Shown here one piece after another: positions 1-7,435 of a stretch of DNA of 20,396 bases (its first letter is position 1; each line of letters starts with the position of its first letter). A model generated the notes under the pieces. It searched no databases and was not told the origin of the DNA. It was given only the letters and a program-made list of their open reading frames with translations. Both the position numbers and the translations under genes were made by a program. The DNA is from JAXHNE01 sp038316995 (GTDB taxonomy: Bacteria > Patescibacteriota > Saccharimonadia > Saccharimonadales > JAXHNE01): NCBI GenBank assembly GCA_038316995.1, contig JBBQAZ010000015.1, positions 1 through 20,396 of the forward strand, read 5' to 3'.

Positions 1-662
1 TAATCTTGGCCGAAAACCTTAACTTTATCTAATTTTCCAACTGCAACTTGTGATATGTAGGGCATGAGATTGTTAGGTATGGTTGAAGGGCTTTCACCTA
101 TTAACCCAGATTCATGAGCGCCTATCGGGTTAAAGTATCTAAGGAGAGTTGCTTGAATCCTGTCATCGCTTGCAACCCAATCTTTAGTAATTTGTTCAAT
201 CATCAGCTTTGTTTGCCCATAGGGGTTGGTCGCGCTCAGTAGAAAATCCTCGGTAATTGGTACCTTCTTGGGTATTCCATAAACAGTGGCAGAAGAGCTA
301 AAAATTAACTTGCTTATCCCCAAGTCACTCATACATTCATATAAATTAAGCGTAGATATCAAGTTATTTGAGTAGTACTTCAATGGACATGATACTGATT
401 CACCCACTGCTTTTAAGCCAGCAAAATGGATTACAGCATCAGGTTTAATTTTTTTCATGTATTTTTTTAAGCCTAACTTATCGCAAATATCAAGGTCGAT
501 AAAGGGTACAGACTTGTTTGTAATCTGTTCGATTCTTTCAATCGCTACCGGGCTACTGTTCGAAAAATTATCGACAATAAAAGGGTTGTGGCCCTTATTG
601 ATAAGTTCAATTACGGTGTGGCTTCCAATATATCCAGCACCACCAGTGACTAATATATCCAT
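1..662 (-). CDS. galE: UDP-glucose 4-epimerase, N-terminal 220 residues (3' end outside window)
   Basis: Read on the minus strand from ATG at 662, this stays open to the window edge. It gives an extended short-chain dehydrogenase/epimerase. The N-terminus has the NAD-binding glycine motif TGGAGYIGS. Further on come HFAGLKAVGES, the SSSATVYG segment carrying the catalytic Ser, and the YGQTK motif with catalytic Tyr and Lys. RYFNPIGAHESG lies near the cut end and is typical of GalE. The family interconverts UDP-glucose and UDP-galactose in the cytoplasm, supplying precursors for surface glycans. About 220 of the usual 330 or so residues are present, and truncation is due only to the window boundary. 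The gene diverges from manC, with 69 bases between the two start codons. Other UDP-sugar 4-epimerases cannot be excluded from this part alone. Confidence 0.93.
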   Translation of the reverse strand, partial: MDILVTGGAGYIGSHTVIELINKGHNPFIVDNFSNSSPVAIERIEQITNKSVPFIDLDICDKLGLKKYMKKIKPDAVIHFAGLKAVGESVSCPLKYYSNNLISTLNLYECMSDLGISKLIFSSSATVYGIPKKVPITEDFLLSATNPYGQTKLMIEQITKDWVASDDRIQATLLRYFNPIGAHESGLIGESPSTIPNNLMPYISQVAVGKLDKVKVFGQD

Positions 663-668
663 GGTTTA

Positions 669-674
669 ATTTTA
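669..674 (-). promoter_or_regulatory. -10 box of galE, leaderless-type position
   Basis: On the minus strand TAAAAT, preceded by TG, ends 6 bases before the galE ATG at 662. Transcription would start at or next to the start codon. No convincing -35 box is seen and no Shine-Dalgarno sequence fits in the remaining space. Confidence 0.4.
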
Positions 675-696
675 CACGAGTTTTGTCCTCTATTCA

Positions 697-725
697 TTAA
701 AACTTTGTATTCATTCTGTTACTAT
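697..725 (+). promoter_or_regulatory. Promoter of the manC operon, leaderless-type position
   Basis: TACTAT at 720-725 is a good -10 box, 6 bases before the manC ATG at 732. A weak -35 candidate, TTAAAA, lies at 697-702 with a 17-base spacer. No ribosome binding site separates the -10 box from the start codon, so the mRNA probably begins at or very near the ATG. Confidence 0.4.
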
Positions 726-731
726 TTATGA

Positions 732-1784
732 ATGATTACTGTAATTATTGCCGGGGGATCAGGTACGCGCCTTTGGCCACTTTCGACCCCCGACTACCCA
801 AAACACTTATTGAAACTTAATGGCGACAAGAATTCGTTGCTTCAAAACACCTATGAACGCGCCAAGCTACTTGGTGAGAATGTGTATGTTATTACCGAAA
901 GCAGTCACGCACATCACGTCAAAGAGCAGCTAAGCGAGCTAAGCGAGGACAGCTTTATTGTTGAGCCTGCACGGCGAGGTACGGCAAGCTGTATAGTTGC
1001 TGCATTGGCTCACTTAACAGATAAAGAAGACGCAAACGAGCCAATCGCGGTACTGTCTGCCGATCACTTTATTCGTGACAAGCAGGGGTTTGCACATAGT
1101 TTTAAGGTTGCGGGCGAGGCATCAGAAAAAGAGGGGCGAATTGTACTGGTGGGCGTGGAGCCAGATTACCCGGCGGTCGGGTTTGGCTATATTCAGAAAG
1201 ATGACTTGTTTGACGAAGAGAGTTTTGTTTATAACGTAGATTCATTTAAAGAAAAGCCACCATTTGAAACGGCAAAAGAATACTTAAAAAGTGGAAATTA
1301 CTTATGGAACTGTGGATATTTTGTTGGGTCGCTCAATACTTTTAAGCAAAAGATGGAGGCACATGCCCCAACAATGCTTAAAAACTTTGATGCTTTGCTG
1401 GCGTCAGACACACCGGCGGATTACCACAAAACATACCTTGGGTTTGAAAACGACACAATCGATTATGGGTTAATTGAGCACGTAGACGATCTGTTAGTGG
1501 CGCCTGCGGCGTTTGACTGGATGGACTTAGGGTCGTTTGGAGATTTACACAAAGCTGTCGTGAGCGATGAAATGGGAAATTATGCTAGTGGCAAAGGAAT
1601 TGAACTGGAAGGCGTAGAGAACAGCTACGTTCAATCATACGACGATAAGCCAGTTGCAGTTATCGGTCTTGATAACGTGGTGGTGATAAACACGCCAGAC
1701 GGGATTTTGGTGGCCAGGAAAGACCTTGGCCAAAAAGTAGGCGAAGTTGCAAAGCGTATCCATCAAAATGACTCTAAAAAATAG
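732..1784 (+). CDS. manC: Mannose-1-phosphate guanylyltransferase, catalytic domain only
   Basis: This 350-residue nucleotidyltransferase makes GDP-mannose from GTP and mannose-1-phosphate. The N-terminus carries the signature loop GGSGTRLWPLS (residues 8-18), followed by YPKHLL in place of the usual FPKQFL. Downstream are EPARRGTAS, SADHFI, VGFGYI, FKEKPP, LWNCGYF and WMDLGS, matching the order of conserved blocks in GMP-type enzymes. It lacks the C-terminal cupin isomerase domain of bifunctional ManC/AlgA proteins; a separate cupin gene two positions downstream supplies that module. It is the first gene of an overlapping operon, with its last 17 bases shared with the phosphohexomutase gene if that gene starts at 1768. 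Other hexose-1-phosphate nucleotidyltransferases are possible, but the context favours mannose. Confidence 0.92.
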   Translation: MITVIIAGGSGTRLWPLSTPDYPKHLLKLNGDKNSLLQNTYERAKLLGENVYVITESSHAHHVKEQLSELSEDSFIVEPARRGTASCIVAALAHLTDKEDANEPIAVLSADHFIRDKQGFAHSFKVAGEASEKEGRIVLVGVEPDYPAVGFGYIQKDDLFDEESFVYNVDSFKEKPPFETAKEYLKSGNYLWNCGYFVGSLNTFKQKMEAHAPTMLKNFDALLASDTPADYHKTYLGFENDTIDYGLIEHVDDLLVAPAAFDWMDLGSFGDLHKAVVSDEMGNYASGKGIELEGVENSYVQSYDDKPVAVIGLDNVVVINTPDGILVARKDLGQKVGEVAKRIHQNDSKK

Positions 1785-3276
1785 ACTAGACTACCAGCCA
1801 GCAGAACTAAAATTTGGAACGTCTGGTTTGCGTGCACTTGTTACTGAGATGACTGACCTTGAGTGCTATATAAACACGCTTGGGTTTATTAGGTTTTGCC
1901 AAAATACTTATCCGGAAGTCAATGCTTTGTACGTCGCAGGAGATTTGCGGGATAGTACGCCTAGAATAGTAAGTGCTGTAGCAAGAGCGGGCCAAGACGC
2001 GGGTTTGAACGTGACGTTTTTAGGGTATGTTCCAACGCCGGTGCTTGCTCTAAGGGCTTTTACTAACGGCGCAGCATCCGTCATGGTTACTGGCAGCCAC
2101 ATCCCAAGTGACAGGAACGGCATAAAATATTACAAACCAGATCAAGAATTAATGAAAACTGATGAACTAAAGCTACTTGAGTTTGTAAAAACGGCCCGCG
2201 CAGAGTGTTATGGTCAAGAAACTGATGATTTTAAGAGTAATGGCATGCTAACGCGACCTGCCGAGCTTAAAATAGATGACTTAGGTGCAAAAGAACAGTT
2301 CTTTGCACGCCTAGGGCCATTTACGAACAACAAGCCCTTAGAAGGACTGCAGATTGGTGTGTATGAGCACTCCGCGGTTGGCAGGGACTATTTAAAAGAA
2401 TTGTTAGAGCTGGCAGGCGCTAAAGTTATTGGTTTTGGTAGATCTGATACGTTTATTCCGGTTGATACAGAAAACGTGACAGCAGATGTAAAAAAAGTGT
2501 TAGAGGATTTTGTTGCAGAGCAATCAATAGATGCAATAGTTTCTACCGACGGAGATAGCGACAGGCCACTTATAGCTGATGAAAAAGGTCACGCGTGGAG
2601 CGGCGACGTTTTGGGGCTTATAACAGCAGATGAGCTTGGTGTCACGGCCTGCGCGTATCCTGTGTCTTCTAACGATATGCTAGATTCTCATTTTTTGTCA
2701 CAAGATACTGAAATTAAAAAAACCAAGATAGGATCGCCACACGTTATTGCTGCCATGGATGAATTTGGCGCCCAAGAGCAAGTGGTTGGGTGGGAAGTTA
2801 ACGGTGGATTTATGGTTGGGCAGAACATTGGATTTAACGGGGAAAATATTTCGCCGTTAAAAACAAGAGACGCATTCTTGCCGCTACTTTTGGCATTGAT
2901 CGCTTCAGTACAAAGCAATAGAACTATAGGTGAGCTATTTGGTAGCTTAAAGCCAAAACGATACGGCAATGCGGGTCTTATGGACATTGACAGTTTTGAA
3001 AAAATGCAGGGCATAATTAGCAAATTGAGCGGTAATAAAGATGGCCTGTCTCGTTACTTTTCTTCTGAAAAGGGTTTTGGTTTTGTTGAGGAAGTAGATA
3101 TGACAGATGGCGTAAGAATAGTTTTTTCAAACCAAGATGTGGCGCATGTGCGCGGGTCTGGAAATGCACCGCAACTTCGGATATATTCCACCGCCAATAC
3201 AAAAGAGCGTGCCAACGAAATTGTAAAACTATGCTTAGGCGAAAATGGAATATTTAAGGAGTTACAAAATGAGTAA
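1768..3276 (+). CDS. manB: Phosphomannomutase/phosphoglucomutase (alpha-D-phosphohexomutase)
   Basis: The protein has about 502 residues and interconverts hexose-6-phosphate and hexose-1-phosphate, feeding manC. Motifs appear in the family order: GTSGLR (17-22), the phosphoserine loop TGSHIPSDRNG (about 108-118, Ser110), the metal-binding loop DGDSDR (261-266), the sugar-specificity loop EVNGG (343-347), and the phosphate-binding loop RGSGNAPQLR (462-471). Several differ from textbook forms (TASHNP, DGDADR, GEQSG, RPSGTEP) but keep the key Ser, His, Asp and Arg residues. I chose ATG 1768; an in-frame TTG at 1747 would add seven residues. Neither start has a clear ribosome binding site, and the overlap with manC suggests translational coupling. 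Whether mannose or glucose phosphate is preferred cannot be told from sequence alone. Confidence 0.9.
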   Translation: MTLKNRLDYQPAELKFGTSGLRALVTEMTDLECYINTLGFIRFCQNTYPEVNALYVAGDLRDSTPRIVSAVARAGQDAGLNVTFLGYVPTPVLALRAFTNGAASVMVTGSHIPSDRNGIKYYKPDQELMKTDELKLLEFVKTARAECYGQETDDFKSNGMLTRPAELKIDDLGAKEQFFARLGPFTNNKPLEGLQIGVYEHSAVGRDYLKELLELAGAKVIGFGRSDTFIPVDTENVTADVKKVLEDFVAEQSIDAIVSTDGDSDRPLIADEKGHAWSGDVLGLITADELGVTACAYPVSSNDMLDSHFLSQDTEIKKTKIGSPHVIAAMDEFGAQEQVVGWEVNGGFMVGQNIGFNGENISPLKTRDAFLPLLLALIASVQSNRTIGELFGSLKPKRYGNAGLMDIDSFEKMQGIISKLSGNKDGLSRYFSSEKGFGFVEEVDMTDGVRIVFSNQDVAHVRGSGNAPQLRIYSTANTKERANEIVKLCLGENGIFKELQNE

Positions 3277-3772
3277 AATAGAAGTACTTAGCAGCGTAAA
3301 ACAGGATTTGATTTTTGAAAAAGACTACACGTTGGCTGACGTTGATGAGCACAAGCCCTGGGGTGCATACTATCGTTTAGCCGATCAGCATGCTCAGTTG
3401 TTTATAGAAGAATACTTTCCTGGTAGAACGGCCGACGAGCTGGGGCGTGGTGGAAGCTTAAGCCCAAAGTTTTTAATATTTGAACCAGGTAAAAAACTGA
3501 GCTTGCAGTACCATCGTCGCCGGGCGGAAATTTGGCGAGTTATTTCAGGGACACTTATTGCTGCGGTGTCTGAGTCTGACGAAGAAGGCGAATGGAAAGA
3601 ATACGTGGCAGGAGAAGAGCTTGCTTACGGTGCACTCGTACGACACCGTGCTGGCGCTCCTGAAGGAAATGAATGGTGCGTAGTGGCAGAGATTTGGCAA
3701 CACACTGACTTAGAGAGTCCAACGGATGAAGCAGACATTGTTAGGCTTGCAGACGACTTTGGCCGCGCTTAA
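3269..3772 (+). CDS. Cupin-type mannose-6-phosphate isomerase-like protein
   Basis: The protein has 167 residues and a single cupin fold. The signature PGKKLSLQYHRRRAEIW (73-89) has the His and Glu used for metal binding in type II phosphomannose isomerases, and PWG (30-32) also fits. It corresponds to the C-terminal isomerase domain of bifunctional ManC/AlgA. Following manC and the mutase, it would complete the route fructose-6-P, mannose-6-P, mannose-1-P, GDP-mannose. The start at 3269 is set by AAGGAG at 3256-3261 with a 7-base gap. The ATG overlaps the mutase stop by 8 bases. Its TAA overlaps the stop of the convergent glycosyltransferase gene within a TTAA palindrome (3769-3772). The long acidic segment around 102-120 is unusual. 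Some homologues may be structural or regulatory rather than catalytic. Confidence 0.82.
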   Translation: MSKIEVLSSVKQDLIFEKDYTLADVDEHKPWGAYYRLADQHAQLFIEEYFPGRTADELGRGGSLSPKFLIFEPGKKLSLQYHRRRAEIWRVISGTLIAAVSESDEEGEWKEYVAGEELAYGALVRHRAGAPEGNEWCVVAEIWQHTDLESPTDEADIVRLADDFGRA

Positions 3773-4980
3773 TTTTTGATAGTTTTCTCAAGGAAAGTGC
3801 TTAGGTTTTTTTGGAAATTTTGGTTAGAGAACTTTTCTGCATAGTTTTTTATATCACTGTGGTTATAATTTGCTGGTTTAAACGAATTAAGCGCGGCAGC
3901 CAGGGAGATGGTTGTTTGATCATTAAAGAACTCTCCGGTTTTGCCTTCAACAACGTAGTTTAGGGCTCCGCCGCCGCGGTAGGCAATGACCGGCGTGCCT
4001 GAGGCAAGTGCTTCTACAGGGGCAATGCCAAAATCTTCAAACCCTGCAAACACAAACGCCTCCGCAGATGCTAAAACAGCAGATACTTCACTATCTGAAG
4101 CATTTGTTATAAAGCTGATTGTTGGACCGGCAAGTTTCTTTAGTTTTTTAAGCTCTGGGCCTCGCCCTACGATTTTAAGCGGTGCTTTTAGTTGATTACA
4201 AGCCTTGATAATTAGATCTACGCGCTTGTTTGGGACAAGGCGCCCTACGGTTACGAAGCCATGTCTGGCTTTGGTAGTTGGTAGTTGGGAGTTAGTAGAT
4301 TGGGAGAAGCGATTAGTGTTGACTGGGGGGAAGATTACTGTGGCTTCGCGGTCGTAATATTGTTTTATGTCGCTGGCAATATGTGACGAGTTGGCTATAA
4401 AGTGGTCAACGCGCTGGGCTGCATTGTAGTCGGCTTTGCGCAGTGGAGCTGCGAGAATTTTTAATCCAATACGTGCGAGTCCGTTGAATATGCCAAAGCC
4501 AGGGCTGCTAAGATATGCGTCATAATGACGCCAGTAAAAGTGGGTTGGAGTGTGACAGTAGGTGACGTGAAACGTACGCTTCGCGTTGGTAGTTGGGGAT
4601 TGGTAGTTGGTAGGTGGCTTAACTCGGATGAATTTGGCTTCGCCGTTGCCGGTAGAACTTATGATTAGATCAAATTCAGACAGATCAAGAGAACCAAACC
4701 ATAGCTGGCGCAGTAGTGGTAAGAATTTACGAAGCTTTGAAAACGGCCAATGTTGCAGATACCCGGTGATTACTTTGCCATCAAGACGTTTACGCCATTC
4801 ATCGTTGCAGTAACTGGTATAAATGGGCGCGTCTGGGAACATCAGGTGCAGTTGTTCTACGACTTTTTCTGCACCGCCCCCTACGAACCAATCGTGAACT
4901 ATAGCGACGCGAAGTTCCGACAGGTTGTCGGTGGTAGGTGGGGATTGGTAGCTGGTAGATTGGGGGTTATCTTTTTGCAT
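3769..4980 (-). CDS. Family 4 glycosyltransferase with repeat-derived insertions
   Basis: This 403-residue GT-B enzyme probably transfers mannose or a related sugar in surface glycan synthesis at the membrane. The N-terminal domain begins VAIVHDWFVGGGAEKV (25-40) and carries YCHTPTHFYW (141-150). The C-terminal donor domain has VGRLVPNKR (245-253), VGRGPEL (271-277) and the EX7E motif E315 to E323 in FEDFGIAPVE. Three low-complexity stretches rich in Pro, Thr, Gln and Asn are unlike the family: the N-terminal 20 or so residues, about 122-133, and about 228-240. Each coincides with a TTGGTAG-type DNA repeat. The first 14 bases overlap the four-helix-bundle gene upstream, so translation is likely coupled. 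It is the last gene of the minus-strand operon that begins with the sugar transferase. Confidence 0.9.
   Translation of the reverse strand: MQKDNPQSTSYQSPPTTDNLSELRVAIVHDWFVGGGAEKVVEQLHLMFPDAPIYTSYCNDEWRKRLDGKVITGYLQHWPFSKLRKFLPLLRQLWFGSLDLSEFDLIISSTGNGEAKFIRVKPPTNYQSPTTNAKRTFHVTYCHTPTHFYWRHYDAYLSSPGFGIFNGLARIGLKILAAPLRKADYNAAQRVDHFIANSSHIASDIKQYYDREATVIFPPVNTNRFSQSTNSQLPTTKARHGFVTVGRLVPNKRVDLIIKACNQLKAPLKIVGRGPELKKLKKLAGPTISFITNASDSEVSAVLASAEAFVFAGFEDFGIAPVEALASGTPVIAYRGGGALNYVVEGKTGEFFNDQTTISLAAALNSFKPANYNHSDIKNYAEKFSNQNFQKNLSTFLEKTIKN
4269..4309. repeat. TTGGTAG repeat cluster A, inside the glycosyltransferase gene
   Basis: Imperfect tandem 7-base units of TTGGTAG lie on the plus strand, degenerating toward the right. 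They sit within the glycosyltransferase gene and are translated in frame on the minus strand as a Ser/Gln/Pro/Thr-rich stretch (about residues 226-239) just before the core VGRLVP motif. Confidence 0.75.
4584..4617. repeat. TTGGTAG repeat cluster B, inside the glycosyltransferase gene
   Basis: TTGGTAG units on the plus strand, nearly identical over 27 bases to cluster C (only a few substitutions). Translated in frame on the minus strand as a Pro/Thr/Asn/Gln segment around residues 122-133, just before the conserved HVTYCHTP motif. Confidence 0.78.
4928..4966. repeat. TTGGTAG repeat cluster C, 3' side of the four-helix-bundle gene
   Basis: A cluster related to B. It encodes the atypical N-terminus of the glycosyltransferase and ends one base before the stop of the four-helix-bundle gene. 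The block GGTAGCTGGTAGAT at 4947-4960 is the inverted partner, with one mismatch, of 5347-5360 at the other end of that gene. Confidence 0.78.
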
Positions 4981-5341
4981 TTATTGATCTCATTAAAGCA
5001 TTTAGTAGCTTCTGACACGACACAATATCATCTATAATCTCTCTTTGCTGGTTCGCGATTATGTAATCAAGTTTTGTTGATAGGTAGATAAAGTTTTTTA
5101 CTTCAAGTAGTGAACCATATGCAATCGCATAGAATTGCAGTTTTTCTTTTACTCCTCTTCGACCGAAGCCTTCGGCAATGTTAGCCGATATTGAACTGGC
5201 TGCTCGCCGTAACTGGTTTGTGAGTGCAAACTTCTCATCTGACGGAAACTTTTTGGTTATTTTGTAGATTGTTACCGCTAAATCTTGAGATTTTTGCCAA
5301 ACTTCCAGGTCTTCAAAAGAGTTTATTTTCCTATCTACCAT
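4967..5341 (-). CDS. Four-helix-bundle protein (23S rRNA intervening-sequence protein family)
   Basis: This 124-residue protein has the family signature: SFEDLEVWQKSQDLA (8-22), KFPSDEKFALTNQLRRAASSI (31-51 region), NIAEGFGRR (54-62) and YAIAYGSLLEV (71-81). The family (TIGR02436 type) was first seen as ORFs in intervening sequences of 23S rRNA genes and is related to the Avd accessory protein of diversity-generating retroelements; it forms four-helix bundles that oligomerise. Its cellular role is not known. Here it is not in an rRNA gene but between a sugar transferase and a glycosyltransferase gene. It overlaps the latter by 14 bases. Its start codon lies at the edge of a repeat cluster, so the first few residues (MVDRK) are partly repeat-encoded. 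Inverted repeats on both sides suggest it arrived as a unit. Confidence 0.9.
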   Translation of the reverse strand: MVDRKINSFEDLEVWQKSQDLAVTIYKITKKFPSDEKFALTNQLRRAASSISANIAEGFGRRGVKEKLQFYAIAYGSLLEVKNFIYLSTKLDYIIANQQREIIDDIVSCQKLLNALMRSINAKR

Positions 5342-5360
5342 CTGCTATCTACCAACTACC
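5331..5360. repeat. TTGGTAG repeat cluster D, 5' side of the four-helix-bundle gene, inverted
   Basis: Units read CTACCAA on the plus strand, opposite to clusters A to C. The 14-base block at 5347-5360 is the reverse complement, with one mismatch, of 4947-4960. The cluster fills most of the 32-base gap between the sugar transferase stop and the four-helix-bundle ATG and includes that ATG. Confidence 0.75.
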
Positions 5361-5373
5361 GTCATGCTTTGCA

Positions 5374-6795
5374 TTACTTTGCGCCGGTTCCTAGGAGGAC
5401 TACCCGGATTGTTCTCAGCAATATACTAATGTCCATCCAGAAGCTCCAGTTTTGGACGTAATAGACGTCAAGTCGGCGACGCTCTTCAAAATCTATATCT
5501 TCGCGGCCTGAAATTTGGGCTAGTCCGGTAATGCCGGCTTTGACGCTAAGAATGGCGTGTTTACGCTTGTAAGTGTTTAGCTCGGCAGGAATGAGCGTAC
5601 GCGGGCCAACGAGGCTTAGGTCGCCAATTAGGACATTGAACAGCTGTGGAAGCTCGTCTAGGCTTGTACGACGCAAGATACGGCCAACTCTGCTGACTCG
5701 TGGGTCTTTTTTGAGCACGTAGCCTCCGGCTTTGTATTTTTCGTATAATTTTGGCTTGCCAAGTTTTGCGAATGCTTCTTTGTCGGAAAGTCCGCTTATG
5801 TCTGAACGGTGCGTTCGGAATTTGAATACTTTGAACTCTCTGTTAAACCGGGTTAGTCGAACCTGACGGAAAAAAATCGGTCCTTTTAGATCGCTGAGTT
5901 TTAACATAACTGCGACAAGTAGCAATAGTGGTGACAATATAATCAGCGAAATTAATGAACCGATAAGATCAAACAGTCGTTTTGCAATCTGACCCCACCC
6001 AATTAGCATAGTTTGGTGTACAGCAATCATTGGCTGGCCGGCAAACAGACTTACTTCTATATTTCCTACAAACAGGGTGCTGTTCCCGGGCATGAATCTA
6101 TAAGATATGTGATGTTCCTGCGCAAAGCGTACGATTTCGTTGTTTTTGTAATCATCTCCGTACAGCTCGGTTTGGACGATTCCATGTGGCAGTGAACCTA
6201 GTTTTTTAACTGCCTCTTCAAAATTTGCAAAATATTTGAACCGATGAGTGTTTTTACCAACAATTCCGGCTACCCGCATACCGCTTGTTTTTGTATCTGC
6301 GATAGATTCTGCGAGGGTAGTGCTAACATTGGTGTTGCCAATAATTAGGATATCGCTAATACCAAAATTGAACCGGAACAACAGTCGACGAACAACACGA
6401 GCGATGGTTCTAAACAGTAACAAAAATCCAAAACTTAGACCCAGACCATAGATTGGAACTAGACGGGCTGGGAACAACTGGCCTTCTAGCACGAAGTCGT
6501 AGCCAATAACCACCAAAATACCAATAAACGCGCCGGTTAAGAGCCGGCCAATTTCTGTAAAACGCTTTTCGTAGACGTCGTTTCTGTACAGTCCAATTAC
6601 GGCGTGAACTAATAGCCACAGGGGTAGCACGGCTAAAAATGCGTACAAGAAGTCCAGCGCTGGAATTTGTTCGATAAGTGGCCGCGGGTCATATTTTACA
6701 CGCAGAATATAGGCGGCCGTGAAAGCGGCGATGAGCGCAAGTGCATCTCCGACAATTAAGATAAGAGAATAGAAAATCGAAGCATTGTTTTTCAT
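5374..6795 (-). CDS. Polyprenyl-phosphate sugar-1-phosphate transferase (WbaP/WcaJ-type)
   Basis: This 473-residue membrane enzyme has the full architecture of initiating glycan transferases. An N-terminal block of hydrophobic helices covers residues 8-30, 48-70, 86-105 and 112-132. A Rossmann-like central domain includes DILIIGNTN. A further membrane helix in RLFDLIGSLISLIILSPLLLL precedes the catalytic bacterial sugar transferase domain. That domain carries FRQVRLTRFNREFKVFKFRT, RVSRVGRILRRTSLDELPQL, GDLSLVGPR and AGITGLAQISGR. It moves a sugar-1-phosphate from a nucleotide sugar to undecaprenyl phosphate on the inner face of the membrane. A ribosome binding site AGAAGG sits 9 bases before the ATG. 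It heads the minus-strand operon with the four-helix-bundle and glycosyltransferase genes. Substrate sugar cannot be assigned. Confidence 0.92.
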   Translation of the reverse strand: MKNNASIFYSLILIVGDALALIAAFTAAYILRVKYDPRPLIEQIPALDFLYAFLAVLPLWLLVHAVIGLYRNDVYEKRFTEIGRLLTGAFIGILVVIGYDFVLEGQLFPARLVPIYGLGLSFGFLLLFRTIARVVRRLLFRFNFGISDILIIGNTNVSTTLAESIADTKTSGMRVAGIVGKNTHRFKYFANFEEAVKKLGSLPHGIVQTELYGDDYKNNEIVRFAQEHHISYRFMPGNSTLFVGNIEVSLFAGQPMIAVHQTMLIGWGQIAKRLFDLIGSLISLIILSPLLLLVAVMLKLSDLKGPIFFRQVRLTRFNREFKVFKFRTHRSDISGLSDKEAFAKLGKPKLYEKYKAGGYVLKKDPRVSRVGRILRRTSLDELPQLFNVLIGDLSLVGPRTLIPAELNTYKRKHAILSVKAGITGLAQISGREDIDFEERRRLDVYYVQNWSFWMDISILLRTIRVVLLGTGAK

Positions 6796-6827
6796 CCCGA
6801 TAGACCTTCTATGGTGAGTAGTTCAGG

Positions 6828-6833
6828 ATTATA
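6828..6833 (-). promoter_or_regulatory. -10 box of the sugar transferase operon
   Basis: A perfect TATAAT on the minus strand lies about 30 bases before the sugar transferase ATG, leaving room for a short leader with the AGAAGG ribosome binding site at 6805-6810. No clear -35 box is seen. Confidence 0.45.
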
Positions 6834-6918
6834 TATAAAAACATAACTAGCAGTTGAAGTGTAGTTGTTGCCGTTATTCTGTCTGACGGGATTCATTGGC
6901 ACCATTGTAGCACCGGAG

Positions 6919-6946
6919 TTGTAAAGAGTTAATATGATGATATACT
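6919..6946 (+). promoter_or_regulatory. Promoter of the gtrA-like/lexA-like pair
   Basis: TTGTAA (6919-6924), 16-base spacer, TATACT (6941-6946), followed by a leader of roughly 27-33 bases before the ATG at 6980. The leader lacks a clear Shine-Dalgarno sequence. Confidence 0.45.
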
Positions 6947-6979
6947 TATTATGAATAAACAAAATACGAAAATCATCAA

Positions 6980-7435
6980 ATGAAACTAAAAAAGAAACAA
7001 AAAAGAGAACTACGGCGCTTCGGTGAATACATGATTAGTGGTGGCGCTCAGTTTTGGAGTGGATACGCTGCCTTTGCATTGTTTGATATAGTATTTGGAA
7101 TTTCCTTTTGGTGGGCAAAATCCATATCCTATTTCTTAGGAGTTACCGTTAATTACTTGCTTGAGCGATTTTGGGTATTCAAGGTAAAGAACGTATCCAA
7201 AAAACAGATTCAAACAACCGCCGGCAAATTTTATTCACTGATGTTCATAAACTTTATATTAGACCTAGGTATTGTTGGTGGATTACGCGAAATCGGCATA
7301 ACGCCTTACATTGGCCAGTTTATTAGCTCGGCGTTTTTCACCGTTTGGAACTGGCTACTGTTTACACTTTGGGTATTTTCCAAGAAAAAGAGCCCCCGGC
7401 CTAGTAAGCAAACATCTAAAAAGAGTCGAGCATGA
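6980..7435 (+). CDS. GtrA-like four-helix membrane protein
   Basis: This 151-residue membrane protein has four hydrophobic segments (about 21-41, 43-63, 84-103 and 109-132) and strongly basic ends, the layout of the GtrA/DPMS family. The segment GVTVNYLLERFWVFK after the second helix and WNWLLFTLWVF at the fourth match conserved family positions. Members are thought to flip or help flip polyprenyl-linked sugars across the membrane, which fits the neighbouring glycan genes and uppP. The charged C-terminal tail (Lys/Arg/Ser-rich) is cytoplasmic by the positive-inside rule. Its TGA overlaps the ATG of the LexA-like gene (ATGA, 7432-7435), so the two are co-translated. Confidence 0.83.
   Translation: MKLKKKQKRELRRFGEYMISGGAQFWSGYAAFALFDIVFGISFWWAKSISYFLGVTVNYLLERFWVFKVKNVSKKQIQTTAGKFYSLMFINFILDLGIVGGLREIGITPYIGQFISSAFFTVWNWLLFTLWVFSKKKSPRPSKQTSKKSRA

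Noticed and set aside
2688..3023. Minus-strand ORF of 111 codons opposite the phosphohexomutase gene
   Set aside because: It lies fully inside a gene with clear conserved motifs and has composition of an antisense reading.
4269..5360. TTGGTAG clusters as a CRISPR or similar array
   Set aside because: Units are only about 7 bases, lack regular unique spacers, change orientation, and are partly translated. No cas genes are present.
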